The position numbers and the translations under genes were made by a program. DNA of 64,000 bases from Liopterus haemorrhoidalis (lineage: Eukaryota > Arthropoda > Insecta > Coleoptera > Dytiscidae), in NCBI GenBank assembly GCA_963971575.1, contig OZ020617.1, forward strand, positions 42,628,606 through 42,692,605, written 5' to 3'. The notes beneath the pieces are model-generated. The model saw only the letters and a list, made by a program, of their open reading frames with translations, was not told the DNA's origin and made no database searches. Positions 47,019 to 58,335 of this stretch are shown piece by piece (within the stretch, counting starts at the first letter, position 1; every line of letters starts with the position of its first letter).

Positions 47019-48060
47019 ATGAAGTATTTATTTATACGAGGGTTAAAAAAATTGATATTACTCGTGAAGGTTTTCGTTGGTTGTTTTTTTTACGATTTTA
47101 GTAAAGGCCTAACTCAACAACAATGTATAGGTTCGCTTCTTTCAACTTTTGGTAATGAAGCACCACCAGAAAAGACTGTTTACAATTGGTTTGCAGAATT
47201 TCGTCGTGGTCGTGCGTCCGTCAGTAAAAAATTTCGTGAAGGTCGACTAAAATCGGTTGTGATTCAAAAAAACATTGATGCTGTGCGCAAAATGATTGAA
47301 GAAGATCGGCATGTGACTAACCGTGAGATAGAGGTATCCTTTGGCATATCGCAGACTGCAATACATTCGATTTTTCCTGAACGTTTAACTGTGAAAAAGA
47401 TGTGTTTCCGTTGGATTTTACATAATTTGAAGATCAAAAAAAGGCTCGTGTTGATTGGTGTAAGGGAATGCTAAAAAAATTCAACCGAAGCACTGCAAAA
47501 TCCGTATACAACATAGTTACCGGTGACAAAACTTGGATTTATTCATATCAACCGGAAACTAAGCAAAAATCCACTCTTTGGGTCTTCCAAGATGAACCGA
47601 AAGCCACAAAAGTTGTTCATACAAGAAGCACTTACAAGAAAATGATCGCTTGTTTCTTTGGTTGTACTGGACATGCCGCAAACATTCCTTATGAGGATCG
47701 GAGAACAGTTAATGCAGAATAGTATACAACAATTTGTTTGCTAGAAGTAATCGATAAAATCAGGAAAAACAACCAAAAACGTCGCATAATTCTTCATCAT
47801 GACATTACAAGCTTCCACACAGCACGTCAAACAATTGATTATTTAAAGGAGAAAAACATCGAATTTATGTCTCATGGCCCGTATTCACCTGATTTATCCC
47901 CTAACAGCTTATTTTGTTCTCCAATGTCAAACAAAAAATGCGTGGACAGCGATTTTCACCACCTCAAGAAGTTGTTGAAGCCTTCGAAAACCATGTTTTT
48001 GAGATACGAACTTCAGAGTGGAAAAATTGTTTTGAACGATTGCAGACGTATATAAATCTT
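47019..48060 (+). pseudogene. mariner transposase relic, nearly full length
   Basis: Three frames in line. 47100-47474: helix-turn-helix KTVYNWFAEFRRGRASV, then EGRLKSVV linker, REIEVSFGISQTAIHSIF and RWILHNL. 47468-47722: first catalytic Asp in VTGDKTWIYSYQPE, then KSTLWVF, CFFGCTGH. 47738-48055: second Asp in LHHDITSFHTA, then MSHGPYSPDLSPNSLF, where the third catalytic Asp (PND in relatives) is Ser. Frame changes near 47440-47470 and 47722. Terminal repeats were not found; 'tacgagggttaaaaaaattg' at 47035 might be part of the left end. Inactive. Confidence 0.75.
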
Positions 48061-48592
48061 AAAGGCAAATATTTTGAAAAGCAATAAAATAGTTTGTTCC
48101 AAAAAAAGTTTTTTCTTTCTTAGTTTTTGTAAAAACTTAAAAGATGTTCGTTTTAGGGTGTTCCTCGCGTAATTTCTCAAACATTCATCTAATTGAAAAA
48201 AATGCATTGAACAAAAAAGATTTGTTCTATTACTATACTTTTATTGGCTGTTCCTCCCTATACTATCAATGAGGCTATGTCAAATTTGTTTAATATAAGA
48301 GTTCCTTGAGACAAAAAGAGATATATGTATATGTAACGTTTAGGTATCACTGTATATTTTGTTGTTTATTTGATCACTGTATTTTTTACACATCATTTAC
48401 TTTTGTTTTGACCTGGCTTAACAATGTTTATGTTGTAATTACCTTTGAATAAATTATTATTACTATTATTATTATTATAAACAATTTTTGTTTTATATAT
48501 TTTCCTGTTATCAATAATAATTTCGTTTTGTTTTTTAATAACTTTACCTCGAAACGTCTCCTTAGAATAAAAATTTTGAAATGCCTTGTAGC
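48061..48592. other. No gene; possible LINE tail
   Basis: An (ATT)n tract at about 48455-48477 after 'accttigaataa'-like sequence (literally 'acctttgaataa') resembles the tails of the LINEs in this window. There is no coding sequence before it. Confidence 0.35.
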
Positions 48593-49079
48593 TAGGGTGG
48601 CCAGATTTCAGTGAAGGGAAACCGGGACAGAGTTAAACAACGGAATGAATATAAAATTAAAATAATAGGGTTGTGTTTTGGTCTGGTTTCCAAGGTAACT
48701 ATTCAAGAAAACGATAAAAATTTTGCTCCATCCTATTATAAATTCAGTGTCATTTACTAAATGAAATGTTAAATAATATAATAAGTAAGAAGTTACGACG
48801 GACATTTCAATTTTATTTATTACAATTTTAATGAGGATTGAACGAACTTAAATTTTAGAAATAAACTAATAATTTTTAATGGAACACACCTTATCATTAA
48901 ATTTATTAACTTGGTCAAGAACCAGAAACAAAGCAACCATGTCGATGTCTATTAATCGACAAATGCAGAATTATGTAAAAACCGGGACAATCGACCGTCC
49001 CGAAAACATTTTTCGGGACACCGGGATAATATACATAAAACCGGGATAATTCCGGAAACCGGGACGAATTGTCACCCTA
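48593..49079. mobile_element. hAT MITE with CCGGGA arrays
   Basis: Ends TAGGGTGGCCA and, inverted, TAGGGTGACAATT; flanking octamers CTTGTAGC and CTTATAGC differ at one position. CCGGGAC/CCGGGAT or its inverse occurs near the left end (about 48626) and at least six times at 48977-49066. 487 bp, noncoding. Frame 48608-48805 (minus) is a shadow. Confidence 0.72.
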
Positions 49080-49183
49080 CTTATAGCCTATGTCCGAATC
49101 CTGTTTCTACTCTATCATCACACCAAATTACGTGAAAATATGTCGGAAAAAATATGTCAGCCGTTTTTGAGTGAATCTCGGAC

Positions 49184-50178
49184 TGAAGTATCGGAAAAAC
49201 CGCATTTTTTGAAATCGTGGTTTTCGGTTTTTAAAAATCAAAAACCGCGGTTTCGGTTTCGGTTTTTCAAGTTTTATATTTTTTCTACTATAAATACTCT
49301 AAAATAAATCAATAAATTTTTATTAAGTGTTGAAATACACTATTCGCGATTCCAAATAACAGTGAGACATCTGGTGGCGGCTTGGTAAATTAAACAGAAA
49401 CGTATATTTGTATAATATATGTAGTGTGTTGTGCTGCAGTTTATGCGAATTAAAACGTACTTTTAAATATAGTGACTTAGATACAGTTCTTTTTTGCCGA
49501 AATATTGTTTGAATTGATAAATATTAAGAAAAAACTTCTGACATATACGTTTCTCGTCGGACATTAACTGTCGTACGCAGCGCCCCCAACGTTATTTTGA
49601 GCCGCGAATTGTACTTTACAATAAAAAAACTAATACTAATAAAAAATTATACAATAATTACCCACTACAACCTACGTAGCATACTAACTTAAGGTTTATT
49701 TAAATTTAAATAAAAGGCTTTTAAAAATACTAAACTATTTAAATGTTTATCGTTTAAACGTGAACGCAATTTGGTGCAGAAGTTGGCGTTTAATGAAAAT
49801 GTTCTTTCGTCGTAGGTGGATGTTGCTTTAATAGTGGATAGTGCACTCTGGCGCACCGACTTTCCCATGCGCATTGCGTCTGGCGCCAATACATTTCTTT
49901 ATGTTTGATATCTAATAAAAAAGAAAAGTCTAGTTGGTAGCATTCATTAAGCACCTATCTATTGATATTTTTTTAAAAATCTAATAAAGCCTTTATTCAA
50001 GAATAATACATTTGTTGTCACATTTGAGAGATTTTCTTCTTACCTTTGTATCTTTTTTCATAAGGATTAATTTCTTAAGGATAAACCGAAAACCGCGTTT
50101 TTTTTCGGTTTTGCGGTTTCGGTTTTGCACTGGAAACCGCCGTTTTGCGGTTCGGTTATAACAGTTTCATAAACACTA
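49184..50178 (-). mobile_element. hAT with CGGTTT arrays and a transposase tail
   Basis: TCTCGGAC lies on both sides (49176-49183 and 50179-50186), an 8-bp duplication. The terminal repeats match poorly (TGAAGTATCGGAAAAACCGC against inverted TAGTGTTTATG...ACCG), so one end may be damaged. CGGTTT/AAACCG words crowd 49195-49275 and 50085-50155. Length 995 bp; the middle contains the transposase remnant listed next. Confidence 0.65.
49689..49889 (-). pseudogene. hAT transposase C-terminal remnant
   Basis: Minus-strand frame: SALSTIKATSTYDERTFSLN, then TKLRSRLNDKHLNSLVFLK. This is the hAT C-terminal dimerisation region (ATS..ERVFS.AG...TK.RSRL....VN.L.FL). Nothing of the RNase H-like core is left, so the element depends on another source of transposase. 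Confidence 0.7.
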
Positions 50179-50186
50179 TCTCGGAC

Positions 50187-51650
50187 AGACAGACATTTTT
50201 TGCAGATGTTATCTTAGAAAATTAAAAAAAAAAAAACAGATATAGCCTCCTATTTTATTAGTATATATTGGTCATTCTATAGAGGCGCGCTATATTGTCA
50301 GTTATATTTCTTATATAGCATTAGCAAATAATTGTTAACATACATAGTTCGGAAGAAAAACCTTATTTGATAAACCAAAATAAAGAAAGTGTCTCTTAGA
50401 AATTTTAGTGTAAAAGTGTTTGAATCCGTAGTCACTGAAGTGTTTTTTGTTGAAATCACGAATGTATCTAAAAGGACTCAAGACCCTCAGAGAACACAAT
50501 GTGTTCTTTGCGCACTCTTCAGCTTTAAATTACACATACAAAACACTCTGTTACTACCAACATAAAGACTGTAAATAAATTTAAGCTTTCTAAACTAAAT
50601 GGTATTAGTTTTACTTCTTTTATACTTCGGAAACACTTGAACAATGATAAAGAGAACCTATGTTTTCTTTTGATTTTACTCGTTCGAAATTTCTCTGTTT
50701 CCATTCAGCCAATTCGTTTCGTGTTATAAATGGCCGTTAATTAATACTGAACATGAGACAATACTTGAAATTGGATGACATTTGTCTTTGTCTCTGTTTT
50801 TGTTTTGTCTTTATCTGATGATTGTGATAGCATTTAGTGTCGGATGTAAGCATTTAATTTGCTATTAATGTTTCATTTTTAATCTAAATAAATAACACTT
50901 CAATACAGAATGATGTTTGAAATAAGATTAAAACAAGTTATCATAAAATTAATTAAACAAAATTTCTCTCCAAAGGCACCAAGGCCAAGCTGTCTTACTT
51001 TAATCGCCGTCGTGATTATAGAAATCATGTATTACTCCGAAACATGAACCATACAACCAAATGCAAGTTCTACAACAATGGTGATCAGCCAGTTTCGAGA
51101 TATTTTCATTAGTACAAAATACTAAAACAATGTTTAAACTTTTGAAATGTGAATCTACAGACATTTACTCAAAATCTCTTGGGTCGATTCATCAAAAATG
51201 TAGAAATCATCCGAAGAATATGGTAAAAAGTTGGTTTAACAAGTCCTCAAGTTTTATTTATTTATAACATCATGTTGCACCGTGAAATTTTGGATACTTT
51301 TGTAGAACATAACTAACTTAAATTGAAGTTATAATGTGAGTATAATTCCACGGTATAAATGGATATAACATACAAAATTATTCGCTAAAAGTTGTACACG
51401 CGAAATTTAAATAATATATACAGAATTATGTTGAAAAGACAGGGATTTTATAACATTTACATAAACATGGAAGGTATTAGTGTATTTTTGAAAGGGGATA
51501 TTAATGACAAAAATATATTATTGATTTGATTTTAATTGGTACAATTCAAAAAAAAAAAAAGGAAAGGGATTTAATTATGTTACCTGTTATATGCAAAAAG
51601 GAATTACTTTAAAAAATTCGAGTTATTAAAAGAAATTATAAGTACTGTTA
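50187..51650. other. No gene recognised
   Basis: AT-rich filler on both strands. Confidence 0.5.
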
Positions 51651-51944
51651 AGGTAAGCGTCCACTGAGCCGCACCATACGCAACGCCAACACCGCGATTA
51701 TTGCTTACTGTGTTTAAAATGGGAGTACGTCTACCAGCCTGCACTACAACCATTGCATTCCCACAGCTGCATCACCACTGACATTTTTGTTTAAGCACAG
51801 GCGTAGCAGCATTTTCCAAGCTGATGAGATTATAAACTAAAGCCAATTTTTGTCTGCAGTGCGTTTAACGCGACTCAGTGGACGCACTCACTGATTAGCA
51901 CGTTGTATGCTGTGTTTGCGGACCGTCCCAGTGAACGCTTACTT
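51651..51944. mobile_element. Harbinger-like MITE
   Basis: Ends AGGTAAGCGTCCACTGAG and inverted AAGTAAGCGTTCACTGGG; TTA on both sides (51648-51650 and 51945-51947). 294 bp, noncoding, GC-richer than its surroundings. Confidence 0.75.
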
Positions 51945-51959
51945 TTAGATGGTCTGTTT

Positions 51960-52265
51960 AGCTGAGTACTAGTTCTGGGAACTGAAACCGATTTTTCGGG
52001 TACCTGGTTCCAGATACCTGGTATTGGATACCCGGTTCCAAATTCCCGGTTCCGAATACCCAGTTTCCGATACCAGTATTTGCGGTATCGGCTTAGAATG
52101 CCGGCTTATCTCCCGGCTTAGAATGCCGATTAGTCTTCCTTTTTACATCACCTTTTATCATCACTTTTTTTACGGATATCCGGCGACAGGTATCCGACAG
52201 TATCCGGGTAAACGCGGTACCAGTTCCTCTTTTCGAACTGGTTCCGGTTACGACATGGTTGAATT
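51960..52265. repeat. Cluster of GGTTCC / GGTATC words
   Basis: CCGGTTCC, GGTACC, CCGGATAC and near variants recur many times in about 300 bp, with a local tandem copy of 'cggcttagaatgccg' (about 52090 and 52114). It looks like one subterminal array of a hAT-type element whose other end I cannot find. The frame 52024-52269 is a by-product of the repeats. Confidence 0.5.
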
Positions 52266-52734
52266 TTAAGAGCACTACTAGGTGCTAATATAACTACGTC
52301 GTGAATTATGCCTAGAATTTTATTTTTTGAAATGTTAGTAATTTTGTGTTGTTTGTCGTTTTTGATCATTTACTTTCGTTAATTCATAATTTTCGTAATT
52401 CGTAATTATAATACAAACACAAATATATCTTTTTACAAATATAGTTTGAACATAACCTTAAACTCGGACATCAAATGCCATTTAAATGTTAGTGGGAAAG
52501 TGATATTGCCAACCTAATTTAAATTTAAATAAATTCCATGGCTATTTAGACCATTTTTTCGATCATATTGCATGAATGAGGGGATTGCCAATACATATAC
52601 TTACCGACAGAAAATTTGAGGTAAGTACTGAATTTGTACTTTAATTATTATGGTTACATGAATTAAACATTTTTTATCAACAATTTCATATTAAAAATAC
52701 ATTTTGCTTAAATTTTTGCTTCATCAAAATAACC
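52266..52734. other. No gene recognised
   Basis: AT-rich. The right part may belong to the untranslated end of the following Tc1 element, but no inverted repeat was identified. Confidence 0.4.
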
Positions 52735-53785
52735 TCATCGATTCTTTATTACGTCTGCACAGATCTTCGGTATACGATTAATTAATCTACACAGTGTTTC
52801 GGATTGTACTGCGATCCATTTTACTTGCAAGATGTGCCAAAGGTTTTCTATAGAAGACGGCTGCTGTTTTCGTATATCTCTGTCAAGTTCTTCCCATAGT
52901 AACTCGATCGGGTTAAGATCTGGTGACTGTGATGGCCATTCCATTATTTTTAGAACTTGAAGACTTTCAAGTTCTTTTAAATAGTTATTACAGATTTTGC
53001 TGGTATGTTTTGGATCATTATCATGCATAAAAACATATTGATTGGAAAATAATCCCTCACCAGATGGTAGAACTTTCTTTTGTCATTATTCCCTCGATTC
53101 TATGTAAAATTCCAACGTTTTCTCCACCAAAACATCCCCAAACAGTGACAGATCCATCCCCATGTTTTACTGTTGGTACCAAACATTCTTCAGAATACCT
53201 TTCTCCCGCGCATCTTCGAACGAAAACACGGCGTTTTGAACCGAAAAGTTCAAATTTTGACTCATCTGTCCAAAGGACGTTCTTCCATTGTTCGATTGAC
53301 CAATTTTTATGTTTTCTAGCCCAGTTTAACCTGTTTGTCTTATTAACTGGTCTTAATAAGGGTTTACGAGCGGCTACACGCCCATGTAAGCCGAATTGCT
53401 TCAGGCGATCTTTGACAGTGGAAGTACTAATGTTAACATCATTGAACTGATTGTACACAGATCTGATTTTTTCGGCGGTGTACCTTCTATTTGATAGGGA
53501 AATATTTTTTATTTCTCTATCTTGTAATTTACTAGTTTTTCTAGGTCGCCCAGAGCGTTTTTTACTTACATGGGCACCATTTTCTTCGTATCGCTGCAAT
53601 GTCCTTTGCACACATCTTTTTTTTTTTTTTCTTTCTATTTTATGGCCTCGAGTTTCCTCATACAGCCACACACAACATCTTGAAATTTTCATTTTTCTTG
53701 CAATTTGGACTTGCGAATAACCTTTTTCGTGATAAACGAGAATTCCTTCTCTTTCGGCTGTGTTTAATTCTCCTCGCTTACCCAT
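52735..53785 (-). pseudogene. Tc1-like transposase (Asp-Glu spacing 38), two lesions
   Basis: Minus-strand start at 53785 (MGKRGELNTAEREGILVYH). Helix-turn-helix with GYSQVQIARKMKISRCC, then a foreign 21-residue in-frame insertion, then VQRTLQRYEENG, KRSGRPRKTSK and the second DNA-binding unit with STSTVKDRLKQFGLHG. First catalytic Asp in VLWTDESKFELFG, then PTVKHGDGSVTVWGCF. The frame is lost at about 53075 and resumes as VLPSGEGLFSNQYVF with the second Asp in HDNDPKHTS and Glu in LNPIELLW. I count 38 residues between them instead of 34, as in the group called DD38E/Intruder. The end is ICADVIKNR. Inactive as read. Confidence 0.78.
53609..53681 (-). mobile_element. Tiny poly(A) retro-insertion inside the Tc1 gene
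   Basis: On the minus strand, AAGATGTTGTGTGTG is followed by about 36 nt of foreign sequence, a run of 14-15 A, and then AGATGTGTGC. The two bordering copies look like a slightly decayed target duplication. Joining the outer parts gives a normal transposase reading. The insert keeps the frame, adding WLYEETRGHKIERKKKKR-like residues. Confidence 0.6.
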
Positions 53786-54916
53786 TTTTAATTGTAAAAT
53801 AAAATTTCACTTACAAAAAATTATATTATTATTTTTAGTAAAAAAATATTTTTTTTTTACTAAAAAAAACGACTTTTTTTATACTAAATTAATTATAACC
53901 GAAGTAAAACACACTAATGGTATAGTTTTTTGTTTTCTAATTGAATACTCAAATATAAATGTACAAATGTTTATTTTATAAGTAAGCAAGTTATTGCCTA
54001 TTGTTGATTGAAATATGCTGGACTGGTCTAAACTTGTTACTGATATACTAGAATCATAAATTAAAACATAAAGACACTCATTGAAGTCAAGAAAATAAAC
54101 AATTTGAGTATATTTATATCTTGAAAGTATAAATTCATAACCTGCCTCAAACTTTCTGTCGGTAGTGTATATGTATATAGAGCTCAATGAATAGAATATT
54201 TAGCAATTACTATACTTGGAAAGATACCTAGAAAGAACTGACAATGGTGCAAGATGAAGGATTTGTGTGCGAGGTAAAAATAATTATGTTCAACAATTGT
54301 TTATTTGCTTATAATTTTTGTTTTAATCAGTACATATTGATTCTAAATAAAATACGATCTTGCACGTACTGTTATAAATTCTTTACCTCATTTCAGAACG
54401 TAGATACATATATTTTAAGGAGGTGCTATTGCCGTTTGAGAAGTGTAATTTCGCGAGAGACATTCCAGAGGTAAGAATTAGTTCATCATCATTAGCGTTT
54501 TGTAGGTCAGTAATTCTGACGGTGAAGGATATTAAGGAAGATATATTGACCGCGAAACGAGGAAAAAATATTGCCTTGTACAGCATTTTTTATCTTAATC
54601 ATTTTGAAAATTCTTGAAGCAAAAAAGAAATGAGGAAAACAGATGCCAAGAGAAACAATTTTACAAAACAAAATAACTTTGAGAAAAAATTCGTGCAGAC
54701 AATTTCTTATTTTGGCAATACATTTTTTTAAACATAAAGTGTTTCAGAAATGATTTCTGATAGAAGTGGTCAATTGTTATATATTTCTCGGGACTTTCCA
54801 ATCCTTCTTTGTACAAACATCGTAAGAACACCGTAAGTAAGTGCTATTTATACCAGTTTTCCTCAAAATACACAACAGATAATAAAATCTATAACGATAC
54901 AAAAATTTATTAAGTA
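53786..54916. other. No gene; A/T hairpin at the left
   Basis: 'tttagtaaaaaaatatttttttttactaaaa' at about 53835-53870 is a near-perfect hairpin and could be the damaged end of the Tc1 element. Frames at 53879-54187 (minus) and 54244-54617 match nothing. Confidence 0.35.
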
Positions 54917-55078
54917 TACAGACCAATTCTGTAACTCAGTTACTATGATCATTGTAACAAAATTTGTCCCTATGAGCAAGGTCAGTTACTGTCATGAATG
55001 AAAGTCATTATACTTTTTATAATATTTTATCTTGTAGTAACGTTACTACACAGTAAATTTGTACAGAACTGATCTGTT
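54917..55078. mobile_element. Possible small MITE
   Basis: Left ACAGACCAATTCTGTAACT and right inverted ACAGATCAGTTCTGTACAA are similar. CAGTTACT/AGTAAC words occur several times between. About 160 bp. No secure duplication. Confidence 0.4.
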
Positions 55079-55849
55079 TGGCTCTTATAAAAAATGGCAG
55101 CGGTGTTGCCAAATGGTACAAAAGTGTTAAACTTGTCATTGAACCTAAAATAACTGCTGTGAAACTTTACCAAGCATTTAATTTAAGAACTTTTTACCTA
55201 TATTCGAGTTTTCCTAATTACATCTATCAACCAGTGGTGGCTTCAAGACTAAACAACTAGAGAAGCAATCAAATTTTAAATCAGAAAATACAAAAACTGT
55301 CCAGTTATTTTTATTATAGTTTTGTTTTCATGCTATGTAACTATGTAACTAAGCAAATGTAAATACTGTGAAATTATTCACATTTCAGTAATTAGTGCAT
55401 ACTTGACAAGATGCTACATTTGTGTCATAGTGTAGCTAATTTCACAGCTTCGGGCTATGTCCCATTGTGTTCTGTCGAAGAATATAGAACTATGGTTTCC
55501 GTTACGGTGCGACGCAAGGGGAGTTTACATATAGATGTAGGCAGTGTCTGAGACAAAATAGTCTGAAATAATCTGGGACAAAAAGTGGAAGCGCTGTCTG
55601 AACAATAGCACGAAGTCAAATTGAGCGTAGCGTATAAAAACAAACAAGCTGTTAGCATTTAAAGAATAGGAAGATTTAAATTAAAAATGAAATAAGAATC
55701 TTTATATCTTTGGTAATATAATAAATGAGTTGTTAATAATAATAATAACAAATTTGTTTCGCGCGTTTCGGCTTTGGAAGAGTTTACAGTATATTATAAT
55801 TATATATAATATTCTATGATATATAATAATTTATTTGATTATTCTTTCC
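55079..55849. other. No gene recognised
   Basis: Frames at 55078-55260 and 55455-55658 have no recognisable homology. Confidence 0.45.
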
Positions 55850-56400
55850 AAGACTGCTTTCATCCTTGCTCTCTCCGAGTCGCGATTAGGTCTTCTATTT
55901 TTCGTATTTCTGGCTGCATTCCTTCACAGTTTCTGAGGTGGTCTATTGTTTCTAGTTTTTCTTTGCAGATTCTAAATATTTTTTCCGTTTGTTCCATCTA
56001 ATAATTGTTTGCCCTCTCCTCGTGCCACATCTGGATCTTGCGATTACTATCTGGTTCCTCGTTCTTTCTGACAGGTATCTGGGTAATCCGATAGTAGTTA
56101 TATTTTTGTAGACTTTGGTATATGCAGATTCTTGAATTCTTTTATACTGTTCTTGTAATTCCACTTCTTTGTCTCTTCTCTTCTTCTTTTTGTGACCTCA
56201 TCTATGAAAAAAACCGTTCAATGGGTTATATTTTCATTCCCCATTTGGTATCGGTTTTCATCTTCTCTCTCTCTATCCACCACTTTTCTAATATTGTAAT
56301 TTCTGTCAATATGACTCGCTCTTTATATTTCATAGCTCTTCTCCCTTTTAGTATTCATATTTTCTCCAAATATTTTCTTCAAATGGGTTGTTATTATTAT
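55850..56400 (-). pseudogene. LINE C-terminal fragment
   Basis: Minus strand: KEVELQEQYKRIQESAYTKV, YKNITTIGLPRYLSERTRN, then RSRCGTRRGQ and, after a shift, RICKEKLETIDHLRNCEGM. ERY..IQES.Y...Y..I...GLP.YL followed by A..RCGNE..G and C.IC....ETI.H....C is the C-terminal end of a LINE group common in insects. The last part keeps the zinc-binding pattern except for one residue. Upstream sequence to 56400 is weaker. Confidence 0.6.
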
Positions 56401-56406
56401 AATTAA

Positions 56407-57243
56407 ATAAAATTTTAAAATGTTAAGATTTAAAAATATAAAAAGGAACATTTTTCTTAGAGAGACAATGCGCATTTGCCCTTACATAAAAGCCGCCCTT
56501 GCTATCAACTATTCAATATACTACCAATATTGCTTGGCTTGAAGTTGGCAATACATAAATGTAAATTTTGTTCCAATAAGAACAATTATGTTCAGAAAAT
56601 TATTACCACATATGTAACAGTTATCATTAACTGAAAAAAATGAATTTAAACGAGGTATATCACATGCTCCAAATTACATTGTTAAATTATTAGTAACACG
56701 ATATGCCTTATTACAACTTTCCGCAAACAAGGTAAAACGAGTGAAATAAGGGGTTTATTGAAAAAGTCACTAATGATTACTGCTTCCGACAACAGTCACG
56801 ATGCATTTGTTTCTCTTTTTTCAAGAAATATTGAATTTCAAATTAAAATTAAAAAATTTAGGTCGCACGAACACGAATATCATTGGTATTTCTGAATACA
56901 AGATAATGGAGTAGAGTAAGAGGAGATCATGAAGAAACTTTCATTAAAAAGAAATTGCAAACAAAGATGGTATTAGTTTTCAAATTACAGTAAACTACAT
57001 TGCATCTATCTGTATAAATAGAATTGAAGGTTTTATATATATTTTTTTAATTTTATTTTTTTACTTCATACTTCGTTTTTATGCGTTTCAGGTGATAATA
57101 CGACCATCCATACTAATCCATATCTATCTGTCAGAGATTCGCTGGAAAACGATTAGATACACCCTTTTTTTCGGGAAAATAGATGATTTTAGATGATTTT
57201 TCATAGATGATTTTAGATTAGTTTTTTTAATATAAATATTATC
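56407..57243. other. No gene recognised
   Basis: AT-rich. A short tandem of 'agatgatttt' lies at about 57180-57215. Confidence 0.4.
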
Positions 57244-58335
57244 ACAGTTTCTTATGAAATATAATAATAATAATAATAATTTATTTTCAAATAAAAATAA
57301 ATTACACAGTTTACATGAGAACATACAAATTGTTACACCATTATGAGCAAAGCTCAGTGCATGGCGGTATCTTAATACATAATTTGTTCTTGTGTACGCT
57401 TGTGCCGGTCTAAAGGTGTGCTCATTTATATTAGAACGTAATACTATGAACACACAGATGTAAATACAGGTACATGTATATAAATTTAAAGAAATAAAAT
57501 AAATATATAAATAAATAGATAAAATTAATAACAATAATAATTTTAGATATAAAGTTTACAAAATAGTACAGGCAAAGGTTATGAAGATTTACTTAATATG
57601 TTGAGAATTTCTGACTTACTAAGTGAGATAATCCATTTCTTAATATTTTTTTTACTATTTTTAGGATGTATGTTGATATTGTTAACAATACAATATTTTC
57701 TTAAATGATTGTAGATTTTGGAGATATGATAAAAAAATGCACATGTTAGCTTTTGTTTTTGGTGTTTAAGAGGTACTGCTAATTTATTAGTGACAGCTCG
57801 AGTAGAGTAACTGTGGTCGTGTACTTCAATAACAGTGCTTTCTTTTGTAATCTGCTTGGCAATTGCTTCCACATATAATTGGTTTATGGAGAAAATGCCA
57901 GTTTCAGTGAAAACCAACTCCGATGGAAATCTCTTTGGTTTAAATGTCATTATTTTAATGATAGTTTTTTGCAATATTTTTAGTCTATTGATATGAACGT
58001 TAGATGTTCCACCCCAAGCTAGTATTGCATATTGTAAAATTGACTGTACTAAGCCATAATAAATTGTTTTTAATTTTTCCACACGTACCTTTTTAAAAAT
58101 ATATATATTTTTGCGAATTTTATTACACACTTGCTCAATGTGGAAATTCCATCTGAGGTGATTATCTATTATAACACCTAAATATTTGATGTGGTTTAGT
58201 TCTGTTATTATAGATGTACAGTCACAATTGCTTGGATTAGTGCAGTTAAATTCGTGAAATACGATAGATTCAATATGGGGTTGAGTACTTATACTACAGG
58301 AGAATGTTAGGAAATGCGATATGAATGAGTTTAAT
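57244..58335 (-). pseudogene. LINE A, copy 2
   Basis: Minus strand from 58335: HFLTFSCSISTQ, NHIKYLGVIIDNHLRWNFHI, then the open frame 58130-57579 with KLKTIYYGLVQSILQYAIL, AWGGTSNVHINRLKILQKTI and GIFSINQLYVEAIA, ending ILSKSS. A 3' UTR and a tail of (AAT)n at about 57260-57283 follow. The copy is truncated at almost the same position as copy 1 (near 42670). The body of this piece is well preserved. Confidence 0.75.

Noticed and set aside
53064..53720. Plus-strand frames opposite the Tc1 transposase
   Set aside because: Antisense shadows of the minus-strand coding sequence.
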